64,000 nucleotides of DNA from Acidimicrobiaceae bacterium (GTDB lineage Bacteria > Actinomycetota > Acidimicrobiia > Acidimicrobiales > RAAP-2), in the NCBI GenBank assembly GCA_003162475.1, contig PMOI01000017.1, positions 62,001 to 126,000 of the forward strand, read 5' to 3'. The notes beneath the pieces are model-generated. The model searched no databases. It had not been told where the DNA came from and worked only from the letters and a program-made list of their open reading frames with translations. Shown here piece by piece: positions 47,357-55,586 of the stretch (the stretch's first letter is position 1; every line of letters begins with the position of its first letter). The translations under genes and the position numbers were made by a program.

Positions 47357-47618
47357 CAAGAAGTCCTTCGTGCCCGTGGCTGAGAACTCGAAGTGGTGAC
47401 GGTTCAACCAGACAAAACAGCCTCAACATCAATACGGTCGCATCCGTTTCCGCCATTTAACCGCTCCGTAGAAAAATATCTTAGTCGGCATAGGTAAATG
47501 CGGCCAAAGTTCAGTTAAGAGTTCGACGTGGCTACTTGGCATGAGCGCCGTCGTGTCAACGAACCCGGTCGCCAGTTATTTGCACCATGTCGCAGTGAAT
47601 CCCCGGTGTTCGAGATGA

Positions 47619-48506
47619 TCAACGCGGGGTGTACTCGGCCACCCAGTCAATCTGCATGGACTCTGGCGCAGTGGGACATTGACGGTGTTCTTGACATTCC
47701 TGTCGCTGCTCGAAGTCGAGCGTCATCGGCACGCTCGAAATATCGGAAGCAACTCTCAACTGTCCCCACAGTCGTCCGTCCACTGTGTAGAGAATGTAGT
47801 GAGGCGTCCAGATGACACCCCACGTATGCCACAGCGTCATGTTGATATCCACTTTGGAACGAACGACGTTATTGGTCGCACCGTAGTGAACCGAACTTGT
47901 GCTCGACGCGGCTGTCCCACCCGTCTCGTTGAAGTCGATCTCTGGCGGCCAGGTGTTGTTCGATGGCCAGAGCAGTTCCACCGCGGTCGGACCGGGGCCG
48001 GTTATTCGAGAGCGAACGAAGTACGCACCGTAACGTCGGGCGACACCGCACTGGCATATCCCTCCGGTGACCCAACCGTTGTGCCACGCCGGGTTCCGAT
48101 AAGTGTTGAGTTGGAGCACACCATTGGCCACCACCACATGGGAGATGCCGAAGTGCCCACCGGGATCACCGCCGGGAATTCCAGTAAAGACGTACCATCC
48201 CGGAGGAACCCTTCTCCCCGTGAAGTCGTTTTCGTACCTGAGGGCGTAGCCCACCAGAGCTTGCGCCCCGGGAGGAGACTCTCCCGACGGCTCCGCACTG
48301 TCAGGCGTACCGGTTGGGTACGAGCCATTGACGTTCAGCGGCGAGACGCGCGCTGGTGAACTTTGGGCGTTCGCAGCCACGGGCCACTGAACGGAGAGAG
48401 ACGCGACGATGACGCCGATCATCGCGACGACGGTGACCTGACATCCCACTCGACTGGTTTTCGCCACTCTTAGCCCCAAACGGGCGTACGCACGGGGTGA
48501 ATTCAT
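47619..48506 (-). CDS. secreted GH16-type protein 4
   Basis: 295 residues from ATG 48506. A signal peptide (~18-47, 'GCQVTVVAMIGVIVASLSVQWPVAANA') is probably cut after ANA. The GH16 domain has 'CQCG', 'YGAYFVRSRITGPGPTAVEL', 'WPPEIDFNETGG' (~residue 188) and 'LWHTWGVIWTP', ending in 'DWVAEY'. Secreted without anchor. It is divergent from the HTH gene at 48872. Confidence 0.85.
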   Translation of the reverse strand: MNSPRAYARLGLRVAKTSRVGCQVTVVAMIGVIVASLSVQWPVAANAQSSPARVSPLNVNGSYPTGTPDSAEPSGESPPGAQALVGYALRYENDFTGRRVPPGWYVFTGIPGGDPGGHFGISHVVVANGVLQLNTYRNPAWHNGWVTGGICQCGVARRYGAYFVRSRITGPGPTAVELLWPSNNTWPPEIDFNETGGTAASSTSSVHYGATNNVVRSKVDINMTLWHTWGVIWTPHYILYTVDGRLWGQLRVASDISSVPMTLDFEQRQECQEHRQCPTAPESMQIDWVAEYTPR

Positions 48507-48871
48507 ACCGACCCAGAGGTTAGTGAAGTTTCGTACGCGCCAGTTTGGACGAGTCGTATCCCACGCGTCAACGGATCTCGTCCTGCGGAGCTTGCCCCAA
48601 CCCGAGAGCGCGGACCACGATGTGGATCAACTCACGACATCGCGTGGCTCCGCTCACCACGTTGATGTCCTAGTATCACTCTTGAAATGCCAGGGAGACT
48701 CGAACCTCAGAAACCCACATTGGGTTCACTATCGATTTCTTCAACACGGCGAAAATCACACCGTCGCCGCGACATCGTTTCGTCGTCGCCGCGATATTGG
48801 TCTCACGATTGCCAGGTCACTCGATCAACCTTTGATCCGATGACGCGCTTCACGCTCGAAGGGGCGCCCCT
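48507..48871. promoter_or_regulatory. divergent region, GH16 gene 4 / HTH gene
   Basis: 365 nt holding the promoters of both divergent genes. GAAGGGG lies 8 nt before GTG 48872. No gene or clear dyad operator was recognised. Confidence 0.4.
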
Positions 48872-49531
48872 GTGAGTGAGGCGACGATCGGAAGTGCTCT
48901 CACAAAGCGGCGCGAAGGGCTCAGAATGTCCCGCGTGCAAGCCGCCGAGAAAGTCGGTATGAGCCGTACGACCTATAGCTCGTACGAACGCGACGAACAG
49001 CGACCGTCAGTCGACGTTTTTCCCGCCCTCGCCGCGTTCTTGGACGTTACCGTCGAGGAGTTCCTCATTCTTTATGGGGCCACCGTCGTCGCTGCGTTGC
49101 GGCCATCATTGGAACGGGTGCTCACCCAGCAGGTGACCCCCTTGAGTGAGTTGGTTGAATCAGAGGAAGAGCCGGTTGTCATGGAAGAGGAGTACTGGCT
49201 CGGATCGGCTGCCGCCATCCCTACCCTCCCTGAAACGCCACACATTCCCGACGTCACAGAGATTCCCGACGTCATCGAGATTCCCGAAGTTCCTGAGGTG
49301 CCCGAGGTGCCTGATATTCCAGACGTTCCTGAGGTTCCCGAGGTGCCTGATATTCCAGACGTTCCTGAAGTGCCAGAAGTTCCAGAAGTACCTCTGGTAC
49401 CTGACGAACTCGATACAACGATCGAACTGAACGATCTTGAACATCATGAAGTTCCGAACTTTCAGACAAAGTTTGAAAAGTCAAAGCAGAAGAAAAAGAA
49501 AAAAGGAAAAAAGAAAAAGGGTAAGAGTTAA
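48872..49531 (+). CDS. XRE-family HTH protein with acidic Pro-Glu/Asp-Val repeat and lysine tail
   Basis: 219 residues from GTG, with a GAAGGGG ribosome site. Residues ~5-65 form a Cro/C1-type helix-turn-helix ('SALTKRREGLRMSRVQAAEK', 'VGMSRTTYSSYERDEQRPSV'). Then come a leucine-rich linker and an unusual run (~125-180) built of IPDVPEVPEV-like units. The tail (~200-219) is almost pure lysine: 'KSKQKKKKKGKKKKGKS'. Acidic rod plus basic tail suggests a DNA-binding scaffold or nucleoid-type protein (inference). The gene precedes the surface protein and may regulate it. Confidence 0.8.
   Translation: MSEATIGSALTKRREGLRMSRVQAAEKVGMSRTTYSSYERDEQRPSVDVFPALAAFLDVTVEEFLILYGATVVAALRPSLERVLTQQVTPLSELVESEEEPVVMEEEYWLGSAAAIPTLPETPHIPDVTEIPDVIEIPEVPEVPEVPDIPDVPEVPEVPDIPDVPEVPEVPEVPLVPDELDTTIELNDLEHHEVPNFQTKFEKSKQKKKKKGKKKKGKS
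49247..49405 (+). repeat. Pro-Glu/Asp-Val coding repeat
   Basis: Tandem coding repeats of about 30 nt (GAGGTGCCTGATATTCCAGA type), near-identical at the DNA level, encode IPDVPEV-like units in the HTH protein. Repeat number is likely to vary between strains. Confidence 0.75.
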
Positions 49532-49832
49532 CTGGCTTCGGCGGTAGCGCACGAAGTGACGCCCTTTGTCGCCGCTCAGTCATTCGCGTAGACGAATTTC
49601 AACTCCCGTCCTAACGTCGTCGGGAATGTCAAAAACTCACTCGACAAATCGGACCAGCGTTCGATCCGCGCGGAAGAGTCGTCCACTCCATATTCGCCTT
49701 TCGAAGGAAGAATCGCCAACTCTTAAGGGATCTCAAACGTCGAAAAGAGTGGCGACAACTGCGAAAATAGGGGGCATTCGGTACCCTTCGCCTGCGGGTA
49801 CTAGTTCTCCCACTTAGTACTAGGTTGCGCTC
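49532..49832 (+). promoter_or_regulatory. promoter region of repetitive surface protein
   Basis: 301 nt without a gene. Near its end an inverted repeat GTACCC-9 nt-GGGTAC (49781-49801) overlaps direct repeats GTACTAG (49798-49804 and 49817-49823), directly ahead of ATG 49833. It could be a regulator-binding site or RNA hairpin covering the start. Confidence 0.45.
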
Positions 49833-52800
49833 ATGACGACGAGGGCGTATTTAGCCAGGGGCGCCGCATTTCTATGCGTTATTTCCCTTTCATTTGCCGC
49901 CACCATCGCTTTGGCGCCCTTGGCGTCGGCCGCTCCGACCGCCGCGATCACCCAGCCCGGTACGGGCAACACCTACAACGTGAACCAGGTCGTGGGCACG
50001 ACCTTCTCCTGCACCGAGGACCCCTCGGATCCGGGCATCTCCTCGTGCTCCGACGGCACCAGCTCGTCGGGCAGCGGCGTGCTCGACACTTCAATACCGG
50101 GCAACTTCACCTACACCGTCACCGCCACGAGCGGTGACGGTCTGACGTCCGGTACTGCGAGCATCTCCTACACCGTCGCGGCCGCTCCGACCGCCGCGAT
50201 CACCCAGCCCGGTACGGGCAACACCTACAACGTGAACCAGGTCGTGGGCACGACCTTCTCCTGCACCGACAGCACCTTCGGCCCGGGAATCAACTCGTGC
50301 TCCGACAACAACGGTGGCTCTGGCACCAGCGGCGTGCTCTACACGTCGACGCCGGGCAACTTCACGTACACCGTCACCGCCGCGAGCGGTGACACCCAGA
50401 CCGGCACGGCGAGCATCTCTTACACCGTCGCGGACCCTCCGACCGCTCCGACTGCCACGATCGCCTCGCCCAACTCGGGCAACACCTACGGCGTGGGCCA
50501 GTTCGTGGGCACGACCTTCTCCTGCACCGAGGGCGCCTTCGGCCCGGGAATCAACTCGTGCTCCGACAACAACGGTGGCTCTGGCACCAGCGGCGTGCTC
50601 TACACGTCGACGCCGGGCAACTTCACGTACACCGTCACCGCCGCGAGCGGTGACACCCTGACCGGCACGGCGAGCATCTCCTACACCGTCGCGGCCCAGA
50701 GCACCGTCTCGATCACCAACTCGGTGCTCTCAAGGAGCGCTACTGGGACCTTCGCCCTCACCGCCGCCGGCGGCTCGGGCACCATTGCCTACGTCTTCCA
50801 GACGATCTCGGCTGGCTGTTCGATCAGCGGCACCACGCTCTCGTTCACGGGTAGTTCGCTGCCGACCAACTGCGTCGTGACCGTCTACAACCCGGCCAAT
50901 GGCGTCTACCCTCAGTCGAACACTGCCTCGAAGACCTTTACCTTCACGACAGCAGCGCCGACCTCGGTCTCGATCACCAACACGGTGCTCTCGGCGAGCG
51001 CTACTGGGACCTTCGCCCTCACCGCCGCCGGCGGCTCGGGCACCATTGCCTACGTCTTCCAGACGATCTCGGCTGGCTGTTCGATCAGCGGCACCACGCT
51101 CTCGTTCACGGGTAGTTCGCTGCCGACCAACTGCGTCGTGACCGTCTACAACCCGGCCAATGGCGTCTACGCACAGTCGAACACTGCCTCGAAGACCTTT
51201 ACCTTCACGACAGCAACGCCGACCTCGGTCTCGATCACCAACACGGTGCTCTCGACGAGCGCTGCTGGAACCTTCACCCTCACCGCCGCCGGCGGCTCGG
51301 GCACCATTGCCTACGTCTTCCAGACGATCTCGGCTGGCTGTTCGATCAGCGGCACCACGCTCTCGTTCACGGGTAGTTCGCTGCCGACCAACTGCGTCGT
51401 GACCGTCTACAACCCGGCCAACGGCGTCTACGCACAGTCGAACACTGCCTCGAAGACCTTTACCTTCGCCGCGAACGGCGGCGGAGGCCCGGGCGCTTCT
51501 ACAACCATCACTCAAACATCGCCGACAAAAGGCGTAACCACGGCGAAGGCATCGAGCACCTTCAACCCCGGTTCCATCGCCGTCACGAACAATACCGGCG
51601 CCGTGACCTTCGTCACGACCGTGTCGAGTACAGGTCTTACGCTCATCGGCAACCAAATCTCTACGACTGGCGCTCTGAGCGACGGCCAGTACACGATCTC
51701 GGGTACCGACAGCGACACGAGCGGCGACATCGGCACGTGGACGTACACTCTCACGGTCACGAACGCCATCGTTCAAACGTCGCCGACGACGGGTGTCACG
51801 ACGGCGTCGGCATCGAGAACTTTCAACCCCGGTTCCATCATCGTCACGAACAACACCGGTGCGGTGACCTTCGTCACGACCTTTCCAAGTACAGGCCTTG
51901 GCGTTACCGGTGGGGGTGTCGTCACGACAAAGGGCACGTTGGTCGCCGGTTCATACACGGTCTCGGGTACCGACAGCGACACGAGCGGCGACATCGGCAC
52001 GTGGACGTACACTCTCACGGTCAGCAACCCCGCGGTCACGGTGACCTTCGACGCCAACGGTGGGAAGGGCACGATGACGGCGGAGCGTCACAACACGTCA
52101 ACGGCGTTAACGAGCAATCGATTCACGCGCACCGGATACACCTTCGTCGACTGGAACACCGCGGCGAACGGTTCTGGCGCGACCTACGCGAACGGCGCTA
52201 TGTATCCCTTCACGAAGAGCACGACCCTCTTTGCGCAGTGGCGCATTGGTAAGGCGGTCGCTCACCGCGTCACGTTCAACGCCAACGGCGGTGCTGGTGC
52301 GATGGCCGTAGAACGTGAGAACACGCCAACAGGTTTGACCGGCAATCGATTCACCCGCACGGGGTACACGTTCGTCGACTGGACTACGGCGGCCAACGGA
52401 TCGGGCACGACCTACGCGAACGGCGCCACCTATCCCTTTAGAAAGTCCACCACGCTCTACGCCCAGTGGAAAGTCGTCAAGACCACTACCGTCACGTTCC
52501 TCGCTCACGGCGGTAGAGGCGCGATGCCCGTGGAACACAACGCCTCGCCAGCGGCGTTGACGATCAATCGATTCACCCGCACGGGGTACACGTTTGTCGA
52601 CTGGACTACGGCGCCCAACGGTTCCGGCGCTAGATACGCGAACGGCGCTACGTATGCCTTCACTTCTTCGACAGCGTTGTACGCCCAATGGCGGCGCCAC
52701 AAGGTCGTCGTGATACCGGCCATTCCCGCAACAGCCAGCGTTGGACCTTTCGCTCTTAAGTCATCGACGCTGTCGCCGGCCTTGGAAGCGCAGATTGGAG

Positions 52801-53081
52801 CTATCGCGAGCAAGGTCAAGACCAATCACGACACGAAGATACTTCTCGTGGGTTACGGCGACCTACTATCGGCGGCCGACGCACGCAACGAGTCGCTCTG
52901 GGCTGCGAACATCACGCTGAGTCAGCACCGAGCAAGTGCGGTCGAGGCGTACTTGAAACAGCGTCTCGCGGCTCTGGGTGTCAGGGGCTACACGATCACG
53001 GCGCAGGGAAACGGCGCCGTGAATCCGGGCGTGTCGACGAATCAACACAACACTGGCCTCGTGGTCGCGGCGCTCACGTAG
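49833..53081 (+). CDS. large repetitive secreted surface protein with OmpA-like C-terminus
   Basis: 1082 residues. Signal peptide (1-~34, 'FLCVISLSFAATIALAPLAS' then AAP). Three Ig-like/beta units of ~80 residues ('AITQPGTGNTYNVNQVVGTT'). Three units of 87 residues ('VSITNTVLSASATGTFALTA'). Two units with 'TFNPGSIAVTNNTGAVTFVT'. Then three Listeria-Bacteroides-type repeats ('FDANGGKGTM', 'RFTRTGYTFVDWNTAANGSG', 'LFAQW'). Residues ~965-1082 form an OmpA C-like domain ('ILLVGYGDLLSAADARNESL', 'QHRASAVEAYLKQRLAALGV', 'AQGNGAVNPG') lacking the final NRR. A likely cell-wall-bound adhesin or matrix protein. Confidence 0.85.
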   Translation: MTTRAYLARGAAFLCVISLSFAATIALAPLASAAPTAAITQPGTGNTYNVNQVVGTTFSCTEDPSDPGISSCSDGTSSSGSGVLDTSIPGNFTYTVTATSGDGLTSGTASISYTVAAAPTAAITQPGTGNTYNVNQVVGTTFSCTDSTFGPGINSCSDNNGGSGTSGVLYTSTPGNFTYTVTAASGDTQTGTASISYTVADPPTAPTATIASPNSGNTYGVGQFVGTTFSCTEGAFGPGINSCSDNNGGSGTSGVLYTSTPGNFTYTVTAASGDTLTGTASISYTVAAQSTVSITNSVLSRSATGTFALTAAGGSGTIAYVFQTISAGCSISGTTLSFTGSSLPTNCVVTVYNPANGVYPQSNTASKTFTFTTAAPTSVSITNTVLSASATGTFALTAAGGSGTIAYVFQTISAGCSISGTTLSFTGSSLPTNCVVTVYNPANGVYAQSNTASKTFTFTTATPTSVSITNTVLSTSAAGTFTLTAAGGSGTIAYVFQTISAGCSISGTTLSFTGSSLPTNCVVTVYNPANGVYAQSNTASKTFTFAANGGGGPGASTTITQTSPTKGVTTAKASSTFNPGSIAVTNNTGAVTFVTTVSSTGLTLIGNQISTTGALSDGQYTISGTDSDTSGDIGTWTYTLTVTNAIVQTSPTTGVTTASASRTFNPGSIIVTNNTGAVTFVTTFPSTGLGVTGGGVVTTKGTLVAGSYTVSGTDSDTSGDIGTWTYTLTVSNPAVTVTFDANGGKGTMTAERHNTSTALTSNRFTRTGYTFVDWNTAANGSGATYANGAMYPFTKSTTLFAQWRIGKAVAHRVTFNANGGAGAMAVERENTPTGLTGNRFTRTGYTFVDWTTAANGSGTTYANGATYPFRKSTTLYAQWKVVKTTTVTFLAHGGRGAMPVEHNASPAALTINRFTRTGYTFVDWTTAPNGSGARYANGATYAFTSSTALYAQWRRHKVVVIPAIPATASVGPFALKSSTLSPALEAQIGAIASKVKTNHDTKILLVGYGDLLSAADARNESLWAANITLSQHRASAVEAYLKQRLAALGVRGYTITAQGNGAVNPGVSTNQHNTGLVVAALT
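49930..50700 (+). repeat. Ig-like tandem repeats, set A (3 copies)
   Basis: Three copies of ~250 nt encode the AITQPGTGNTYNV units of the surface protein. Copies 2 and 3 share near-identical DNA around 'GGCTCTGGCACCAGCGGCGT', pointing to recent duplication. Confidence 0.75.
50706..51468 (+). repeat. Ig-like tandem repeats, set B (3 copies, 261 nt period)
   Basis: The phrase GTCTCGATCACC recurs at 50706, 50967 and 51228, exactly 261 nt apart (87 codons). The copies are almost identical in DNA, so they arose recently or are kept alike by gene conversion. Confidence 0.88.
52035..52690 (+). repeat. Listeria-Bacteroides-type repeats (3 copies)
   Basis: Three ~70-residue units with NGG(K/A/R)GAM, NRFTRTGYTFVDW and TxLYAQW-type ends in the surface protein. 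Family known from secreted or surface proteins as small beta-grasp-like modules. Confidence 0.8.
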
Positions 53082-53358
53082 ACCCAGTGTTTTGAATTCC
53101 AGCACCGCGATTCTTCGTGTCGAGTGGTGCGAAGTGCGGACCTGACGACACACCTTCAAGCCGACGTCGCGACGGCTGTTGAGGTACCCAACTGATGATG
53201 TTCATGGTTTTGCCGTAGCTCGACGTGTTGACGGATGAGCAGTTCGGCACGGCCGGATTGGTCACGGAGTCAATGATCGACTCGCCGTTGATGTCCGTGT
53301 TGATGTTGTCCGAGGAGCAGCGGCGACCGAATGACAGAAGGCGACGCCCGCGGAACAC
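53074..53358 (-). pseudogene. possible continuation of pilin gene in another frame
   Basis: 94 codons open from GTG 53358, starting 8 nt after the pilin stop. It reads 'RRCSSDNINTDINGESIIDS' followed by 'VTNPAVPNCSSVNTSSYGKT' and 'MNIISWVPQQPSRRRLEGVS', which is protein-like. Removing a single base at the pilin stop would join the frames. Either a 1 nt frameshift has cut the pilin short or this is an unrelated small ORF overlapping the end of the surface-protein gene. Confidence 0.35.
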
Positions 53359-53365
53359 GTATGGT

Positions 53366-54067
53366 CTACTTCGTCGCGCCGGTCGACGCTTCGTTCACCA
53401 CCACGCTGATGTTCGTGAGTCCTATTGCTGACGCCCATCCCAATTTTCCAACCGTGGATGGAGGAGCAGGAGCCACGAGAGAGCACGTCATCGTCGTGCA
53501 GGACTCACCGGCGGGCAAGGCGACCAGTCCGGCGGGTACGTTGTACGAAAGCACCGAGGTGTCCGTCACTATTGGTGCTGCGCCGTTCACCGAGGTGCAC
53601 TCGTAGCGCATGAGGTTGTACTCCGGAGTCGAAGGCTTCGACGAACTCATTGAGCCGTTGGGGGTCACCGCGTAAGAAACGATCTTGTTTGTGGTGGTTG
53701 ATGGGCTCCACGTCAGACCAAGCAACTCAGACGAGGTTCCACACGCCGCGGGACCCGATGGTGTCGCCATCGTGGTGAACTGCGTCGCGCTCTGGACGTC
53801 GCCGAAGAAACTCGCCGCGACGATCTGAGCGTCGGCCGAAGCACCGAGGCGGTCCGCCACGCTGTTTTTCAGATTCACGACCGAAACCAGTGAGAGCGAG
53901 ATGGCGCCAATGATGAGCGAAAGGATCACCGTCACGACGAGCAACTCGATCAAAGAGAAACCCTGGTCTGAGCGTTGCTTGCGGCGCGCCAGGTTGAACG
54001 TGTGCTGATGAACTCCGCCGTGACCGAGACGCGTCACACTTCTTCGACGAAACGGAGTCATCCTCAT
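53366..54067 (-). CDS. type IV pilin-like protein
   Basis: 233 residues from ATG 54067. A long leader (35 residues, basic) ends in Gln-Gly; the prepilin peptidase site is G36 before F37, followed by 'FSLIELLVVTVILSLIIGAI' with Glu at position 5 of the mature protein. The rest is a Ser/Thr-rich globular part with two cysteine pairs candidate ('GPAACG', 'RYECTS', 'ESCTTMTCSLV'). It probably is a minor pilin or pseudopilin processed by the PilD-like enzyme at 2827-3603. It stops at TAG 53366; a coherent reading continues in another frame (53074-53358). Confidence 0.85.
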   Translation of the reverse strand: MRMTPFRRRSVTRLGHGGVHQHTFNLARRKQRSDQGFSLIELLVVTVILSLIIGAISLSLVSVVNLKNSVADRLGASADAQIVAASFFGDVQSATQFTTMATPSGPAACGTSSELLGLTWSPSTTTNKIVSYAVTPNGSMSSSKPSTPEYNLMRYECTSVNGAAPIVTDTSVLSYNVPAGLVALPAGESCTTMTCSLVAPAPPSTVGKLGWASAIGLTNISVVVNEASTGATK

Positions 54068-54231
54068 CTCTTGGCCATTCGAACGATGACCCTATGTTCT
54101 AGTGAACGATGTTCGCACTGGGTGAAGCCACCACTGCGCCGACTTCCAGTGATGAATGGCGCCGACCCCTCCTCGCGTAGGCCGCCTTCTGCACCAACAC
54201 CGCGGGTCACTCGGTGTACCCGAGAAAATTG

Positions 54232-54358
54232 GACGAAGGGAGAGAAGCGTCTTCGTTGAGGACATCTCGTCGTGTCCCTCACGAGCATCCCTCCCTTCGT
54301 CTTGGTAATGCTGTTCCGAACGAGTCGCTGGTAAGGGGCGAAGTCCCCTTACCAGCGA
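54232..54358. other. structured intergenic segment with two long stems
   Basis: An 11 bp inverted repeat (54232-54242 with 54291-54301) encloses a GAAGCGTCTTC-type small stem and a CTCGT/ACGAG pair. 24 nt later a perfect 14 bp hairpin (54325-54338 / 54345-54358) with a 6 nt loop follows. The hairpin may terminate the minus-strand ORF ending at 54364; the whole could be a structured RNA. Confidence 0.45.
54325..54358 (-). terminator. 14 bp perfect hairpin
   Basis: A 14 bp uninterrupted stem with a 6 nt loop, beginning 6 nt after the minus-strand stop at 54364. Strong stem, no T tract on either side; terminator by position. Confidence 0.55.
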
Positions 54359-54363
54359 GAGAA

Positions 54364-54867
54364 CTAGCGCGAAGAGACATCCGACGTGAACCTCTGTGTG
54401 ACGAAGCCGTTCGGGCTCACTGGCGGCATGAACGTGGCCGTGGTCGTGATTGCAGCGTTATGTTCGACGTCAAGAATAGAGTCGAAGGAAAACGCCTCCA
54501 CGCGCGAAGCAGTCGAATTCCCATCGAGCGGTCGACCTTGCTCGATGGATAGCTCAAGAACGCCTCGCTGTTCGGCCCTCGACGAATACGACCTTTCGGA
54601 CGTAACGAGAAGTCCCTTGAATGCTTCTCGGATCATCGCAAGCGAGAACGTACTTTGAGCGACGCAGGAGCGAGGAACCGCAAAATCGCGTTGACTACGT
54701 GCGATACCTGACGACTGAGGTGGTGTCACGCCGTCGTCCAGCATCCCCGCAAAGGCAAACATGTTCACTGCTCTCTCCAGCATCTGCCCTTGCGGAAAGT
54801 GACTATTACACTTTGACGTGGATTTGTCAAATGGTAGAGATTCCGTAGTGATTCTGTAGTGATTCAT
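54364..54867 (-). CDS. hypothetical protein, doubtful
   Basis: 167 residues from ATG 54867, no family recognised. The last ~35 residues ('HNAAITTTATFMPPVSPNGF' followed by VTQRFTSDVSSR) look like the end of a secreted or pilus-related protein; the first part is less protein-like and codon use is unlike neighbours. A strong hairpin follows the stop, supporting transcription. The direct repeat GTAGTGATTC twice at 11 nt period (54845-54865) overlaps the start. Could be a decayed gene. Confidence 0.35.
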   Translation of the reverse strand: MNHYRITTESLPFDKSTSKCNSHFPQGQMLERAVNMFAFAGMLDDGVTPPQSSGIARSQRDFAVPRSCVAQSTFSLAMIREAFKGLLVTSERSYSSRAEQRGVLELSIEQGRPLDGNSTASRVEAFSFDSILDVEHNAAITTTATFMPPVSPNGFVTQRFTSDVSSR

Positions 54868-55586
54868 TGGAGCGCGTATCTACCCCCTACCTGAGGATGT
54901 TGGGGCCAGAGCGCCGGCAACTGTCCGGAAGTTGAAGCTCTTCCGACGTAGGGGAGAGTTCTGAAATCGCCGGGTCGTGACGTGGTCGATATCACCCTGA
55001 ACCCTTGTCAAATGGGGGGCTAACTCACTGAGGTTCCGCTCGATCACGCAATACCTGGCGGGTAATTAGGTGTGCGCGTGGCTCATCGCGCCCACCAAGA
55101 CTGGCGCGTGCGTCGACGGTCCAGATCGCCTCACGGACGTGCTTCGCCGTTCCCTACTGACGTGTTCAGCGTTAACTCGGCTTACTTCAACGGCGTACTG
55201 ATCAGTTTGGCAGTCGTTTCGTCAAAATTCGACTCGCCCGGAAGGTTCAAAGGCAGCCCCTCATCAGTGGAGAGAAACTCCTTGTTCAATTCGAGTCGAA
55301 TTTCGAAGGGTGCTCGTGACGCTCAAAGCGACCGTTGCGCGATGACCCTTTCTCCACGACGCCCTTTTGCCGCAACCCCGGACGAAGCACTTCGAGTGGC
55401 GAACGTTCCACGGCGAACGCAGTGCGAAACGCGAACTTTCGTCAAGGGATCCAGCATCGATCGTCAACGACGGGACGTGGTCATGGTCACACACATTCTC
55501 ACCCTTAATGCCAGCGCCAGCGATCGCCGAGCGTTAACATCGACACGACGTTGACACCGAGGCAAACGATCAAAAGGCAATGAACG

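Noticed and set aside
47679..48359. Plus-strand 226-codon frame
   Set aside because: Antisense to GH16 gene 4, which has a clear signal peptide and catalytic motif.
49247..49405. CRISPR-like array
   Set aside because: The short repeats are contiguous, in frame and encode Pro-Glu-Val units; there are no unique spacers.
50730..51776. Long minus-strand open frame of 348 codons
   Set aside because: It lies antisense to the repetitive surface protein; its arginine- and glutamate-rich text follows from the repeats on the other strand.
54232..54301. Integron attC-like site
   Set aside because: The inverted repeat lacks the GTTRRRY/RYYYAAC core ends and no integrase or cassette is present.
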